Positions 1-13,320 of a stretch of 64,000 bases of DNA are shown in pieces. Both the position numbers and the translations under genes were made by a program. Each line of letters starts with the position of its first letter. The stretch's first letter is position 1. This stretch comes from Casuarius casuarius (taxonomy: Eukaryota; Chordata; Aves; Casuariiformes; Casuariidae), in assembly GCA_003342895.1 (NCBI GenBank), contig PTFA01000055.1, forward strand, positions 2,883,629 through 2,947,628. Direction: 5' to 3'. The notes under the pieces are model-generated. The model was not told where the DNA came from. It made no database searches and was given only the letters and a program-made list of their open reading frames with translations.

Positions 1-260
1 CGAGCTCAGCCCTCACGGCCGAGAGCTACTGCGCTGCCCCGCGCCAGGGCCGCGCGCGGCCGCGTAAGGCAGTGCTGGAGGCGGCACCGGGGCGCCGGGG
101 CGGAGGAGCGCGCGTGACCCCCCACGCGCGGCCCCCGGCCCCGACGCAGCAGAGCGGGGTGAGCGCGGCCCCGCGCCCCGCTGCCGCCCTTCCCTGCGGG
201 GTGACGCTAGCCGTGACCGACACCTCAAATGTGCAAGTTAGCGTGTATGCCGTCACTTCT
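1..260. promoter_or_regulatory. CpG island, candidate promoter (left edge of window)
   Basis: This stretch is very GC-rich and dense in CpG dinucleotides, whereas everything after about 600 is AT-rich. A plus-strand donor-like site (GTGAGCGCGG) starts at 159, so a non-coding first exon ending at 158 is possible. No convincing coding frame is present; the short overlapping ORFs are typical of GC-rich DNA. It could be an alternative first exon of GPBP1, a lncRNA promoter, or the 5' end of a gene leaving the window on the left. I looked for a MIER3-like start codon context on the minus strand, because MIER3 neighbours GPBP1 in human, and did not find one. The island may extend past the left edge. 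Confidence 0.6.
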
Positions 261-3200
261 TAGTGCTTTGTTTTGTCCCGATCCACCAGAAGTGAGAATC
301 TGACCGTTTTCGGCTTGGTTCTTTAGCCCAAGCTGTGAAGATTCATGCTTTTAACTTTGGAAATTACATGTCTTTGGTACTAGCCAAAATCGCGTCCACC
401 ATACTTGCTGTATCAAGCACCGCTCTGCTCGCGGGGGAAGTAGAGTGTTTCGCGGCAGCAAGGGATCGCAGTGTATCCTGCAGGCACCGCTTCCCCAGGC
501 TTCGTCCCGTTTTCAGAACTCCAGAGGCTGAAGACTGTGCTGGAGTAAGCCGTTTCCTTGCTGCGTCCTAAGTCAGCTTCGCAGGCGGTGCGGAGGTCCC
601 AGGCTGTTTTAGGTACCTGAGGAATGGAGCTCTGTACAATTTAATTTATTCTGCTGGGACATGCTGATGTGAGAAATAGAGTAAATTAAGCTGTGTCAGA
701 TTCTGCACTGGTGATTCTAGTCCAACATAAAAGCCGTTCGTGTACCTCCGAACTACGTAGCAGCCTAAGATATGAACGTACCTGCAGACTCTATACAGAG
801 GGTTACTCTTTACATACCTGGGGATTAGATGCTCACAACATGAAAATCCCCAAAGTCTGCAGGAGCTCGTTTTGAGGAAAGCTGTCACAGTCACAAGTAG
901 CTTCAGCAGTACAGCTCTGGATCCCTGATCTGTCTTTTCCTTTCTCCAAAGGAGAAGTTGCATACGCAGATTAGCCTGTCTGGACACTGATCTTTTTTCC
1001 CAGATATGTCAGAATATAGTGCATGTGCTCAAAACTTAAAAAGTGAGGAAGACTTCGTACTTTTCCTTTGGCTGGTCTGGAACGCCACGATAGCCCGCTG
1101 TAACGCCTCCCAGCCCTTTTCAGTTTCATTCCCTCCAGATACACCAAACCTAGTGCATGTCCCAGGTCCTTTGAGGTTTCAGCTGCATTAAGTCAAAATA
1201 GCTTCCTGGGCAGAGGGAATGTGTGACAAATACGTGTGACAAATTTGTTCATCTAATCAACATGATAGCTTAAAAAGTCATGCCAGCAGGTAGGCCCCAA
1301 TTCAGGGAAATACCTGCTTGCTTCAGTACATCTTCTCTCAATAGAAGTGCTCCACTGACTTGGATATGTGATTAAATTTATTTCCTAACTTCCTGAGTAG
1401 TTTACTTGACAATCTTAATATTATTCTAGTCTGTCAACCATTTAATGCTATAATTTTTCAAGTCATATTGTGGGCATTTTTACAGAGAAATCTGCTGTTA
1501 ATTTGCTACTTTTGAATCTGTTATCAGATTTGGATCAAAGAGGGTTTTTTATTAGAATTCACATGGATAAAATAATGTAAACTCACAGCTTTACCACAGC
1601 AGGGCATTACGTGTGATCCAGAGTTGTCACGTAAGCTACGGCAAGGATTCTTGAAAAATTACAGTGCTTGAAATTGTAGTGGACAGAGGGTTGCAGGACA
1701 GGAAAAAAAGAAAATGTATTGAGTTGTAAAACTTACCTGGTTTTAAATTATGTCAGGGATAAAAATGAGCATTTTCTATTTTTGTCTTTTCCTGAGATTC
1801 AATTTTGCACTTGGAAATTGTACCTATGCAGAAAAGCTTACAAATACTAGCAGATCCAAATACCTAGGAAAAAGGGAAAATGATGGTGAAAGTCTGCATT
1901 CTGAAGATTTGAAAAAGGCAGCTGTGATCCTGTATCTGAGTGGAGGCTGAACTTTGATACTCAGGTCTCTAGTGCAACTATGTTCTGTGTTATTACAACA
2001 CATTTTACCTTATAGTGATTTTCACTGAGAACAGACCAAGATAAAGAGTGCAGACAGTGGAGTTACGGGGGTAAGCTTGGTTGAGGGGGATAGAAATGGG
2101 CATAGGTGGTATCACTTCTTTCTCAATTAGCATTTTTGTCCAGAAACAGGGATGAGAGTGGGGCACTCTCTTTAAGTGTAGCATGGAAACCAGATTACCA
2201 CTTGGTTCACTGTGGTCTGGTACGGTGTCAGCCAGAGGTTGCATGGGATCTCCCTTCGAAGAAGGTAGCTGCGTGCTTTCGTGGGTGTACTCACACTCCC
2301 CACCTGGTTTCTCTGAGCAGAAGATCAAAANGGAATTGTTTTGTCCATGTTATAGGGACTCTGAATTAATGATGTCTGAACAAAATATGCATGTGTATGT
2401 GTGTGTATATATATATACACACAGAGTAAATTAAATGGGCATATCAATGCAAATGTAGTTTTCCATAGCTGCTGAGGCATGCAAGAATGTGTGAAGTTCT
2501 GTATTTAAATGAGTCTTTTCTCTTGAATCGGAATCAGAGAAGATGGGAACAAATCTACCTAACCTATTCTTTCTGAAATAATGGAAGAAGATAAATTTTG
2601 TGTTTGTATTTTGACTATGTTTTATCATCGAAGTTACTCTCAGATCCATGCATATCAAAAAAGGAAAGAATTAAAGTGAATTAAAAGGGAGGAATCTATT
2701 TTTTTTAAACCCAAATAATGATGCAGTGAAGCTGAAGAGTTATAGATGAGGAAACAAAATGAGTGCAAAGGCTCCAGAAAAGAATCCCTTGAGATACATA
2801 GCTTTTTTTTTCTCCTTCACATTAAAGAATGATAACATCAAGTGTGCCAGAAACGCCTGCTATTTTCCAGAAGTCTTTTTACTCTCTGCACTCTTGAGTA
2901 TAGACTATTGTGGGTACATCCAACACGTCTACACCGCTGCTTCGGAGAATACCATAACCACATTAGGTCCGTATCTGAGTGGTGTAACTGTTGTGATGCT
3001 CCTTCTCCTCAGTCCGCGCCCCTCCGGCAAACCCACTGCCGTAAGTTCTAGGTTAACGGCCTCAAACAGCCCATTTTCTTAGGCATAATGGGATTCCTCA
3101 TGACAAAAAGTAAAGCCTGTTTATCCAGGAGATGGAGCTGGTCTTAGACCTTCAGGCTGTATCTCTACTAGTAAATTAATTGTGCTCAGGAATGTTTCCT

Positions 3201-4429
3201 AGACATTAAAACCACCGGAAAGCACAGGACTGTCCACATCTCTGCTAGTAAAACCTCTGCTTCCTTTACAAACTGCCTATTGCAAATGGCTCCCTGGACA
3301 CTGCAGTCCCCGAACTGCCCCGAGGAGGCACGAGCAGGGCACAAGGCATGCCAGCACCATCCCAACAGCGTAATGCGAGGGGTGGCAATGTGCCAGCATG
3401 GTTTATGTTTCCAGGAAAGAGGTAGCCCTATAGGACAGAGCCACCACAAACTTCACTACCTTCAACTTGAATTGTGTCTATTCATCTTCCGCATTGCTTC
3501 TAGTAGCATGAAGATNGAGAATGTTGTAAAATACACAAATCACCATCTTCCACAAATCTGTACTCTTTGAGAGCTTAGAAATGCGAAGAAGGAAGGAACC
3601 CTGCATGTGTATTAGTGACATCACTTACTACTGCTCATTGCTCAATGTTCAGATACCATGGTTTTGAGGACCATATTTGCAATAAAGACTAGCTATACAA
3701 AACACATTTTTTAGTTCCCTAGCTATATACAAAATAAGTTTTAAATCCCCTAGATATGCCTATCTGTCTGTGCTTTAGCATTCGTGAGTAATACAACTTC
3801 CTGCAGTACCAGCTGAATTTGTGTTTGATATAATAAAGTCAGATTTTTTTTGTTAGACTTGCTTGCTTACCTCCCATGCCAAATTTTCAAAGGAAATTCT
3901 CTTTCTCTTACCTCCTTCCCAAGCCTTTTAGTAGTCTGCTATTTTCATAAAAAAGGAAGTTTAATTTTTCCCTAAACAACATGGAATAAAAGTTTTAAGT
4001 AATTCATTTTTCATATTATTACTAATAATACTTTAATTTAAGAATAGGCAAATCAGCTAGTTTTTGGTGAAGCCTGTGGATTTTCAGCAAGGGGAAGTTT
4101 TACCCAGGCTTCCAGACACACACAACACATGTATGTGATGACATCACTGGTCATTACATCAGAGACAGTGTAATGTGTAGGTAACAAAAATTTGAATTTA
4201 GGAGAAATTTTATGGTTTGTTTTGTGAATTTAAACAATTTCATTTGTATGTAAACATAAATAGTTGCAAATACAAAGGAACTTACAGAGGCTGATTTCCC
4301 TGGCCAATTCACTACCTCAGTTCCCCTTTGCCAGAAAGCGAAGCTTCACGTTGAGCATCGTACTCAGAGCCATCCTGAGCTGGAATCACAGTTTTTCTTT
4401 GACACTCAGGTCTTCTCATGGCCCGTACC
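261..4429. other. Non-coding stretch, no gene recognised
   Basis: CpG density falls off between 300 and 600, and the rest is AT-rich. The ORFs here are short, overlap on both strands and match nothing I recognise. It contains a TG/TA microsatellite near 2391-2425 and single unresolved bases at 2331 and 3516. No RNA gene or coding exon was recognised. Confidence 0.6.
2391..2426. repeat. (TG)n(TA)n(CA)n palindromic microsatellite
   Basis: Alternating purine-pyrimidine tract running from TG repeats through TA repeats to CA repeats. Positions 2400-2423 form a perfect 24-bp palindrome. Such tracts can extrude hairpins and are length-unstable. Confidence 0.85.
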
Positions 4430-4800
4430 TTGGCAGTTTGCCCTTCCGCCTCCTTTCCGCCTTCCTTACGGAGCCCCTGCCTCGTGCTCCGGCCTCTCCC
4501 CGGACCCCAGAGCCTCCCAGTCCTCCCCCAGCCTCGCAAGGGGGCTTCTCCCTCGGCGGTGCCACCTCCTCCCGCCTGCGCCGCCGCCAGCTCCCGCGCG
4601 GCAGGGCTCCGGGCGGTCCCGGGAAGCCTCGCGTCCGTGGCGGAGCTCGGGCTGCATCCGCGCGCCTCCTGGTTTTACGGCCGAGGAGCTGGGATGATCC
4701 TGGCATGAAGGTGATGAAGTCCACGCACCCTTAAAGGCCTGGCTTCCCCTAAGGGCGGCAGCTTACCTTGGAAAATTGGCTTTGTGGTCATGCCCGGTGA
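4430..4800. promoter_or_regulatory. CpG island, candidate alternative promoter
   Basis: A GC- and CpG-rich block at about 4430-4715 sits in AT-rich flanks. A donor-like GTGAGC follows at 4797 on the plus strand, close in sequence to the one behind the island at 1-260. On the minus strand a good donor-like sequence (CAAG then GTAAGC) lies at 4767/4766. The overlapping ORFs (for example 4264-4734 plus and 4416-4724 minus) have compositionally biased Pro/Arg/Ser-rich translations with no recognisable domain, so I do not call them genes. A non-coding first exon of a plus-strand transcript is the likeliest role. Confidence 0.5.
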
Positions 4801-5394
4801 GCGCGGCGTGTCTGCGTACAGCGGGGCCAGTTCTTTGCAACACGACTGAAAACAACTGTTAACCAGCCACGCGTGGAAAAACAGATGACCAAGTGCTTCG
4901 TCTGTGTGCCTTACTGCTGGGCAAAGAGGAGCGTAGGAGGTTTTTAAAGAAAGGGCGTGTGTGTGATTAAAATGTAAACAATTAAGAGCATGACTAAAAT
5001 CAATTTCTCATAAGTATAGTATTGCACCTTGCTAATTTTCATTTATAGCATCTGCAGATGTGTGTCACAATATATGACGGAAAAAATGACATGTTCTTCA
5101 GTATGTCTCAGAATATTTTAAAGCGCATACATAATAACCATCATAATTTGAAAAATATTTGCAGGAGACTTATTTAGTAAAGTAATGCTGTTAGCCGTTC
5201 TGGCAAAGTTAGTGTAATGTAATAGGGTATCATGGTTTTGGAAGGAATGAGCAGGAATGTTTCCTAAACAGGAAGCCCTGTACTTGTGTTTTGAGGGTGT
5301 TTTCCCCAGTTCTTTTGAGCCAAGTTATAATAATTAGCAAGTTTATAAAAAGTATCATCACTGTCTTTCAGAAAGTTCACTAAAATACACACTC

Positions 5395-5480
5395 ATTTTT
5401 GTCCTACAGATGTGGAAGCTGAGGAAGCAAAGTTAAAAAACTCAGCCAAAGTCTAATGCAGGATCTCTGCTAGAGGTGAA
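5395..5480 (+). repeat. Ancient SINE/LINE-tail-like repeat fragment
   Basis: The segment beginning CTACAGATGTGGAAGCTGAG, followed by AAGTTAA, AACTCAGCCAAAGTC and TGCAGGATCTCTGC, matches in order the familiar amniote repeat motif of a 'GGGGAAACTGAGGCACAGAG' type core, then a 'GTTAAGTGACTTGCCCAAGGTCA' type block. It is heavily diverged. I recall this motif from ancient MIR/L3/CR1-type elements, but the exact family cannot be settled by eye. Confidence 0.4.
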
Positions 5481-7679
5481 AATAAAAGCAAGATAATGCT
5501 GATTTGAAACTATTGTATCATCTTACTAGTCTGAAGTTTGTATTTCAATGTTTTCAAATTTGGAGTTATTTTTCACTTATTTAAAGAACACCCAAGTACA
5601 AGGAGTTTTGAATAGCAACATGCAAAAATGCCACTACAAAAGTGTCCCCTATATTCCAATAGGAAGGAATCATATGTCTAAATTCCCAATTCTGAACAAG
5701 TAAGAGAGGGCCTTGATAAATCTGTTTGCTGGGACCTGTAAGAGAAGATGACATAGCTCCAGGAAGAGAGCTCTGAGAAAATATCTCACTTTCTCTTGAC
5801 CGTATTCTCAGCCTTTCATATCATCAATTTCCTTGGCCTTTCTATGTTTATTTTTTTTCCAGAGTTTGAGGTGACAACACCATGCAACAGATATGGAGAA
5901 ACCTCTACTGCCCATTTTTGTCCATGAAGGGAAAAATAGAGAAAGAAGAGCAGCTGAGTAAGACATAGATTTCATTCTTTTTAACCTTTTACATTTAACC
6001 TTTTAGAATATTTGAGCTTTGCTGGGCATTTCAGCCTGGCTTAATCATGGAAGGGACTTTCTGCTAGTCAGAAAACTGTATTTAGGCTCTCTTGCAAATA
6101 CTTGTAGATAAATCTTATTTTGTTTATATGTAATGCATTTTTTTTTCTCTAAGGCTGATTGGTAATAAAGGTAAGGAATTGCAGAAGCTGAGACTATTGT
6201 ATTAACCTTGACAGTAATTCTTTTTTGGGTTCACATCACAAAATGCAGAAGACCTTTGAATTGTGAGTTATATCCCACGGTGTATGGCATGTGCAACAGT
6301 ATTGGCTTCTAGTGGTTCTAATAAAGAGATCTAAAAATGGCATAGGTTTGTGTATCAAGGTTTTGTTTTGTTTTTTTTTTTTTGGTAGGGAGAGATTATA
6401 TTATTGATTAGACCAGGGAAAAGACTCAGTCTGTTTGGCTTGCAGTTCCTTGATCAGGTGTGTGCATATATAGAAATAACACTTAAGCTGGGCTACTTTC
6501 CTAAAGGAAGCCTCTGTAATAACTACACATACTTTTAAAAAACATGGCAATTTTTATATCGACTCTGAACTAAACAGGCAGAAAATCCTTCCAAATACTG
6601 TATTACTTGGATGTGAAAAGTTTCTAAATGAATCTAGTTGTAAAAGATAGGAGAAATAAAATATTAAGTTATGTCAATTTACAATTTGAAGAAAAAGGGA
6701 TAGAACAAATAGATTTGACTGTGAAATGAACCCGCTTTAGAATATGAGATCTGATCATATTTAAGTATGTGCTAGATCCTGTCATCATTACTGGTCATCT
6801 GGTTTCCTTATTACAAAATTAACATGCTCTCAGTTCACAATTTAGCTAGTTATATTTTAGGGAAAATAGAAGGATTTCATTTTGTAGCAAAAAGGATAGA
6901 GTAAAGATAAGTAGCTTATGAAAAATTATTAATTTAGTATCATATGTTCAGTTTATAATTCCTTCAGCTTGCTTCTTTTCATTGAAATTGTTCTTTATCA
7001 TTAACAGTTAGTATCTTGGCTTCTTTGTGAAATTTAAAACAGTGGGTATTCACTTGCTCTTATTTCACTTTCCTGTGTGGAACAGAACAGAAATTGAATA
7101 TATGTAGGACTTGCCTTACTATTTTAGAGCTTTATAGCATGACTTTATCTTTCGACAGAATAAATATGTAGACAGCACTCAGTCAGGACATATTTAGGTA
7201 ATAGTTGCACACTTTTAATCTCAGTTCATTAGCTGGATAACGTATGTAAAAGGAATACTGCTTAAGATAGATAAACCATTAAAAATAGTTTTATATAACC
7301 CTTGTTTTAAAATCACCCAGTGTTTCCGAGTCTTTTTGTTGGAGATGGATGCTTTTACTGTTAAAGGGGAAAAAGTTACTAGTCAGGACATTTTTTATTA
7401 TGAGTGAAAAACTTGAAATGGAGAAGCTGTTCTTTTACAAACTTGACTCAATCTTTTTAATCATGCAATTGGTATAAAAAAAATAGCCTTTGGATTCTTA
7501 TCTTGTTTTTTTACTAGTGTGACAAAAATATTGATTCTTCCAGGTAGAAACAGTTGTCTTTAGAAAGAGAAATTTCAGTAATTTAATCCAAATTTAGACT
7601 CGTGACATTCAAAATAAATACATAAGTGTTGCTTCAAAGTATGAATTCCTGTTACCTACAGCTTCATTTCAGCCTTAGT

Positions 7680-7725
7680 GCAGAATGAATGCTGCTCCCG
7701 TTGAAGTCAATGGTAATTTTAATAC
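7680..7725. repeat. Ancient amniote repeat fragment
   Basis: Contains CTGCTCCCGTTGAAGTCAAT, close to the 'CTGCTCCCATTGAAGTCAATGG' motif of an old interspersed repeat common in turtle, crocodile and bird genomes. Only about 45 bp is recognisable. Family assignment is uncertain. Confidence 0.4.
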
Positions 7726-10700
7726 TAATGTTCTTGAGAAAAGAATCAAGAAGCAGTTGTGTCTCAGTTTTCAGGCATATTTAGCACTTGTCAGTGGTAT
7801 TAAAGTGTAGTGGATGCTGAGATGCTCAGCATTCTTGAAAAATCAAACAATTAGGGGTTATATATCCTATGATGCAAGTGATAATGGTCATTTCCTTAAT
7901 ACAGTCAACTCCCTTTGCCTTATTTATGTAGGTGGACCCTACATTTCAGTGGGTCTACTGAAATCCTGTAGCGGTTGGAGAAGTCGTCTTACCTTCCTTT
8001 CCTAGAAGAGGTAACAGTTATACATAGACAAACACAGATACTTTGTACTAGTGTTCCTTGTGTTACTCCAAATGATAATGACTAGGTGTTGCTACTTTCT
8101 TTTGTATAACCATTGCATGCTTTTAATTTTGTTCCTTAAAATGTTTCATATTGTGAACATGTAGCTGAAAGATAATTAAAGTTCTGAAATAAGGGCTGTT
8201 TATCTGAATTGTGTTTGTACTGAGGAATTCTCACTGTGTCTGGAATCCTACTATACAAATATTCCTCAGTTGAAAAGCATATATGTTAGAATTGTTTTTT
8301 ATTATTAATATTAGGTGGTCATTTTCTTTCCATTTTTTAAATATTGGGCTCATTGCATCAGAAGCTTTCTGAATCAAATCTGTACTAATAAGGTTTTAAA
8401 TCTGTTATATCAAAATTTTGATTTTGTCCTTCTGCCCAGTTTTTTGGTTTGGACTGGTTGTATATTGGGCATACTGGGTCTTTAGCACGCAGTAAGTACT
8501 TTGTACTGTCTTCATGGAGTGCCACTTAAATGCTTAATGGTAAAGAATTAAATGTGTTTCCTTATTTTTTCTTTACTCTTCGCTAAATTAACTATTTGAT
8601 TGTATAATTTAGTTGCACAAATATCTTGTGCCCTAAACATAGAACAAATGAAAGTCAAAGACATTTCAATTGCCTGCCAAAATACATTTTTAACTTTTGG
8701 CCTTGCACTTCTTCACATAGTCAAAGTTTGAGCAGTGAAAGATTAAATTTTAAATTCATTATATATATTTCGTATTAAAATGAGCTCTAAGACTTGTATT
8801 TAAATATGGGGGGGGGTAGTATTTGGTGGGAGTTAAAATGTTTCTGGTTTTATTTCTTATACTTCAGCATTTTCTGAAAATCTTTATTTCATTGTATTTG
8901 TTCAATGCTTCCATGTACTAATACAGACAATCCGTGAATATGAGCTATACTACATATCTGTTCACTTATCTCAGTCTGTAGTCTGAGCTGAACCCAAATT
9001 TAACCTTACATTACATATAGTCCCAGAATACTGAATTTGAATGAATGTGCTAAAAGTGTTTATTTTTTTCTCATCATATTACACAGAAGTACTTCAGTCA
9101 TTCAAAACCAGTAATTCTTATCTTTTTTCTTAAATCTCATCTGTTGTCTAAATTCCACATGATTTACCCTGTGCTGACATCTTAAAAAGACTTTTAAAAA
9201 CATGTCTGAACATCTGGGGCAAAAATTTTGGCCAACTCTTCCAAGTTCACTTAACAAAAGAAAAGTGTTCATAAGGAGATGACATCTTTTTTTCTACATT
9301 CATTTCCTACTTTAATGTCATCATAACCTCTTATAGTAGCTTTCCACAAGAAGTATGTTCTGCTCAGCCTACCTAATTCCAGAAGCTTTTTCTGTTAAAT
9401 TTAGATCACTTTAATGCTTTGATTTTAGTGCCTGCTATTAAATGTATATTGCTTCAGGCAAGTTGCTTGTTAGCATGGTGTACTATAACATTTGTGTACT
9501 GATGGCACCACTTTATATCCCAATATGTTCAAATCTTTGTGAATTCTTGTGGTTTAGATGACACTGAACCCTTTATCAGTTTTATCTCACTAAATGCAAA
9601 TAACACTGTCCAGTTTTAACATTTTTCATGTATAAGTGGTCAGTCATTAGGACACACCAGTGCGGAATTCAGCTGTATTCTGAACAACGAAGCAACACCA
9701 GATTTTTGTGTTCACGAAAGTAAAGCGAGTCATAAATAGGATCTGGAATCTAGATTTATACTTTTACATTAAAAATGGAAAAATCGTTTGAAAATTCTAA
9801 GTATAAATCAATTGTTTATATTTGCATTTTACGTTTTATTTTCTGTCAATGATCAGCAGTTTAGGTAGTAGCTTTTCAGTATTTGTCATGTTCTGTCGTA
9901 ATGCTTCTTTCTGAACTTTCTTGTTATCTGTAAACTATCAGCTGTCCGCGAAGTACTTTGAAATATGGTCAATGATGTGCTTGCTTTCTTTAAACTATAG
10001 TTCACCTTCTTACCCATTACAAACCTCACGCTCTTTAGAAGCCGATGCCACAGCACGCTCCCGCTGCCGTTAGCAGGACTGCCCAGTGCAGGCATCTGGA
10101 GTCCTGCCCTGCCCCTTCGGTGCGGTGCCCTGCCTTGCCGGGGCTTCGGCGGAGTTCTGGGAGGCAACCTAAGGCTCTCTTCTGCCAAGCCTTTATGAAC
10201 CTACCCCTCCGGGAAGGAGCTTCTAATGATGTCTTCAGGTTCCTATTAAATCGACTTCCCTTTTTTTAGACAGTATAAAATACCCAGAGAAGTAAGACTA
10301 AGAAATAAATGAAGAAGCACTGTCCCAAGTGACACGTTTTAGATGACAACAGATCAACACAAGAGTCTCTGGATTACAAAGGCAGGTGACTGTAGCTAGA
10401 AAGTGAAGCTGATCAAAATGTTGGTTTAGAAAATCAGGAGACTTTGATACAGATACATAGGGAAAAGACCAGTGGGAGTCAATATGTATTTTGCCTTAAC
10501 CTCCACTTAATTTCAATTTTTACCCATGAAAAAAAGTCTAGTGTTCAAACAAATGGCAAAAGTTAAAAAGAACGGAGTTCTGCCTGTGAGATGTTTGTCT
10601 TTCATACCATGTCTGTCCAAAAATGCCTGATTACTAAAAACTAGAATGTGTCCATGAAACCCAGTCCAATACTGGCCCAGGCTGAGTTTAGTAATGGTTT

Positions 10701-12279
10701 GTGCTCCTACACAAAGGCCAGTATTTTACTGAAACTCCAGTGGTGGTATGTAAGGGCTAATTGCCAGATGGAACAAAAACAGCTGACACGCAGGAAAACG
10801 TCCACATATACTGATTATACGGCAGGGATTGTAACCTCCAGAGAAAGCGTGCAATAAATGTGTGCAAGGTAACAGCTAAAACTACTACAGCAAAATTTCC
10901 TACAGTTCATCCATTTATAGCCCTAGCATGATGTTAAATGTGATCTTTTTCACAGCTAATCCTATTAAATATCCTGTTGGCTAGTTAAACTCAATGATTT
11001 TGACCAGCTAACATCTTTCCAGATTAGCTTTGTGCTCACTAGAGGCAAAATCATGTTAAAATTCAAACTGTCTTATGTGGCTCCACCAGCATCCATCAGC
11101 TTTTACAGCAAAGGGTAAGGAGCCTACTTTTTATTTGGCAGATTCCTGTATATCCAGGTGGATCCTGGAAACCCAACACAGGCAAGGGCTAATGACAAGC
11201 AATCCCCTATACAAGGGTCCTGTTCTCCAGTGTTCCTCCCATGCCCGTCTTCCTGATAATTTGACTTTAAAGTTCACACCTACGCAGACCTGAAACATAT
11301 GAAAGCTAATTACTACAGCTATGCAACTGAAGTAGGAAGAAACTCGATAATGTGACTAATAAGCAGCAAGATAACAGGTTAAAAAAGCAGGATGTCCATA
11401 ATCTAACAGATTTGCATGTATCAGTGGTATTAGGGCTGAACACCCTAAAAAATGTCCAAACGTAGTACGTAAAGAGAGATGTGACTTAAACACATGGTGC
11501 TACTGAAGACTGTAGCTTCAGTATGTGCTTACCATACGAATAAAACTATTAACGAATTAAAAAAAGATCATGATACAATGTATAAGGAAGCAATTACATG
11601 TATATGGAGGAGATAATGTAGATTTGTGGCTGAATGGTCGGGCCCCCGTGTGTGCTGTTTTGTCAGCAGCACATGGTGTTATGCTTGCTACTTGCTGTAT
11701 TCCCCAAATAAAGAAATCTAGGTGATGTTTCTGGTGTCAAGCTAAACTTTATGGTTGGACAAGGCTAAGGAAGTTGGTTCCTGGAAGAGATAAGATTTAG
11801 GAACAGTTTGGAGCAGCCAGTTGTGGCCAGAAGATGAGCAGATGCATCCTGATATGCCTGCTGTGTGTGGGAGTTCATACAATATCTGAAATGCTAATAG
11901 TGAACGGTGGGATGGACTGGCCAGCTGCCTGCAGAAGAGGCAAATACTGGAAAGGGCAGCTAGTAACTGACCAGGGAAGGATTCCTGGCATGTAAAATAA
12001 AATACTATGTTCAAATTGTCTTTGGTTTCTATATGTTCAGAGTGTTGCCACACGTGAAACTATTACTGGCCTAAAAACTTTTCCTAGGCTCTCACCCTCC
12101 TCTGTGCTCTATGTACTTCTGAAGATCCAGATACAGTTTGAGGGTCAGAAGACCAAATAACGTTTTACAACAAAAATTACCATAAATATCGCTTGACAAA
12201 TTTACCAGTTTGACAATCTGTCTGTCCTTCCTCTTGCTCCTTGTGACAGATGATGACTGTGTTTATGCTAGGAGCTCTT

Positions 12280-12450
12280 TATCAGTATAGGAATATATAT
12301 GGTTTCTATCAGTATAGTGTAATCATTTCCACATGAGCAGAACAACCTGTACTGGTAAAAGCATTGTTTTGCTAGTATAAAATGTGTGCATTTTATAGGA
12401 GAATCTGCTGGTATAGTTGTTCTATGTACATGTACTATGTACATGTCTGC
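12280..12450. repeat. Candidate ancient 'CTGGTATA'-type repeat with local tandem duplication
   Basis: Recurrent ATCAGTATAG, TACTGGTAAA, GCTAGTATAA and CTGGTATAG motifs resemble an old sauropsid element rich in 'accggtata' motifs in both orientations. At its right end 12422-12446 is a near-perfect duplication of a 13-bp unit (CTATGTACATGTA). The family is not certain. Confidence 0.3.
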
Positions 12451-12599
12451 ATGGTAGGCACCTCTTCACAAACTAAATTCACATTGCTGTGCCAGTTCCT
12501 TTAAACTAATCTTCACACACTGAGAACGGTCCTGTTGACTTTGCTGGAACTGTTTGAACCCTCGCAACATGTGACCTAACTGTGCTAAAATAGGAAAAC

Positions 12600-12662
12600 T
12601 CTGACTTGAAATCGGTGTGAGTTTTACCATTGAACTCGATAAGGCAAGGACTTCACCGCAAC
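12600..12662 (+). repeat. Ancient amniote repeat fragment (CR1-tail-like)
   Basis: Reads as a diverged copy of 'aaatcaGTGGGAGTTTTGCCATTGAcTTCAAT...', visible as GTGTGAGTTTTACCATTGAA followed by CTCGATAAGGCAAGGACTTC. This motif recurs in sauropsid genomes and I associate it with old CR1-like 3' regions. Strand is by comparison with the form I remember. Confidence 0.45.
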
Positions 12663-13194
12663 TGTTTGGAGGGTCAGAGCCTTGCTTTCGCTGATGTAGA
12701 AATGTCATTAGACATTCTTTTATGAAACAATTAAAGAGATATGAATCAAACCTATATTCCATTACTACTTTAAAGTAATTTCCCCAGTGACTATCACAGC
12801 TTTCTCTGTGGTTACTAACGTCGATGTGGTTCTTGTCACAGGAAGGAAGTAGAAGGATTATGCATGAAGCAACACAAACAGTAGCCTATTGGGGGGATGG
12901 ATATGGATGAAATGATAGTATCCTGCTGCATACTCTGTCTGTTTTGATATCCACAATGTACGATGTATTACAAAGCCAGAAGATGCTCAAAATAGCTGAG
13001 CAGAGTTGAAAGATCATTTTAGAACATTAAAATTGCCTTAAATGTGCGTTGTCAGGGTGGACTGAAGATTCTGCTTTTTTGACTCTATGTTTTCATGTTG
13101 CTTTGGGTTCACCTCTTATCTCATTTTCTATAAATGTTAACCATCATGCTTTAGGATTTATATGTCTCTGGGTCATATACATGCTCCTCTTGGT

Positions 13195-13320
13195 CAGAGC
13201 TTTCTCTTTATTATGTGTCTGAAGCACTTAGCACAGGGAGTCCTGTGAGATGTTTCTCACGACTTTTCCTGCTTGGGAAAACCCATTAGCTCCTAGGTAC
13301 TACTGCAGCATATGTGAGAG
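13195..13320 (+). repeat. Ancient amniote SINE/LINE-tail fragment
   Basis: AAGCACTTAGCACAGGGAGT followed about 65 bp later by GCTCCTAGGTACTACTGCAG matches, in order and spacing, the old sauropsid motif pair 'GCACCTAGCACAATGGGGTCC' and 'GCTCCTAGGYGCTACYGYAATAC'. The two matching halves in the right order make chance unlikely. Exact family name is uncertain (MIR-like or CR1 tail). Confidence 0.5.

Noticed and set aside
13..263. Overlapping ORFs at the left edge, possibly the first exon of a divergent gene such as MIER3
   Set aside because: No MIER3-like start region visible on the minus strand and no domain in any frame; kept only as a CpG island.
4264..4734. 156-codon plus-strand ORF over the second CpG island
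   Set aside because: Biased Pro/Ser/Arg-rich translation, equally long overlapping ORFs on the other strand, no recognisable domain. Long ORFs are expected by chance in GC-rich DNA.
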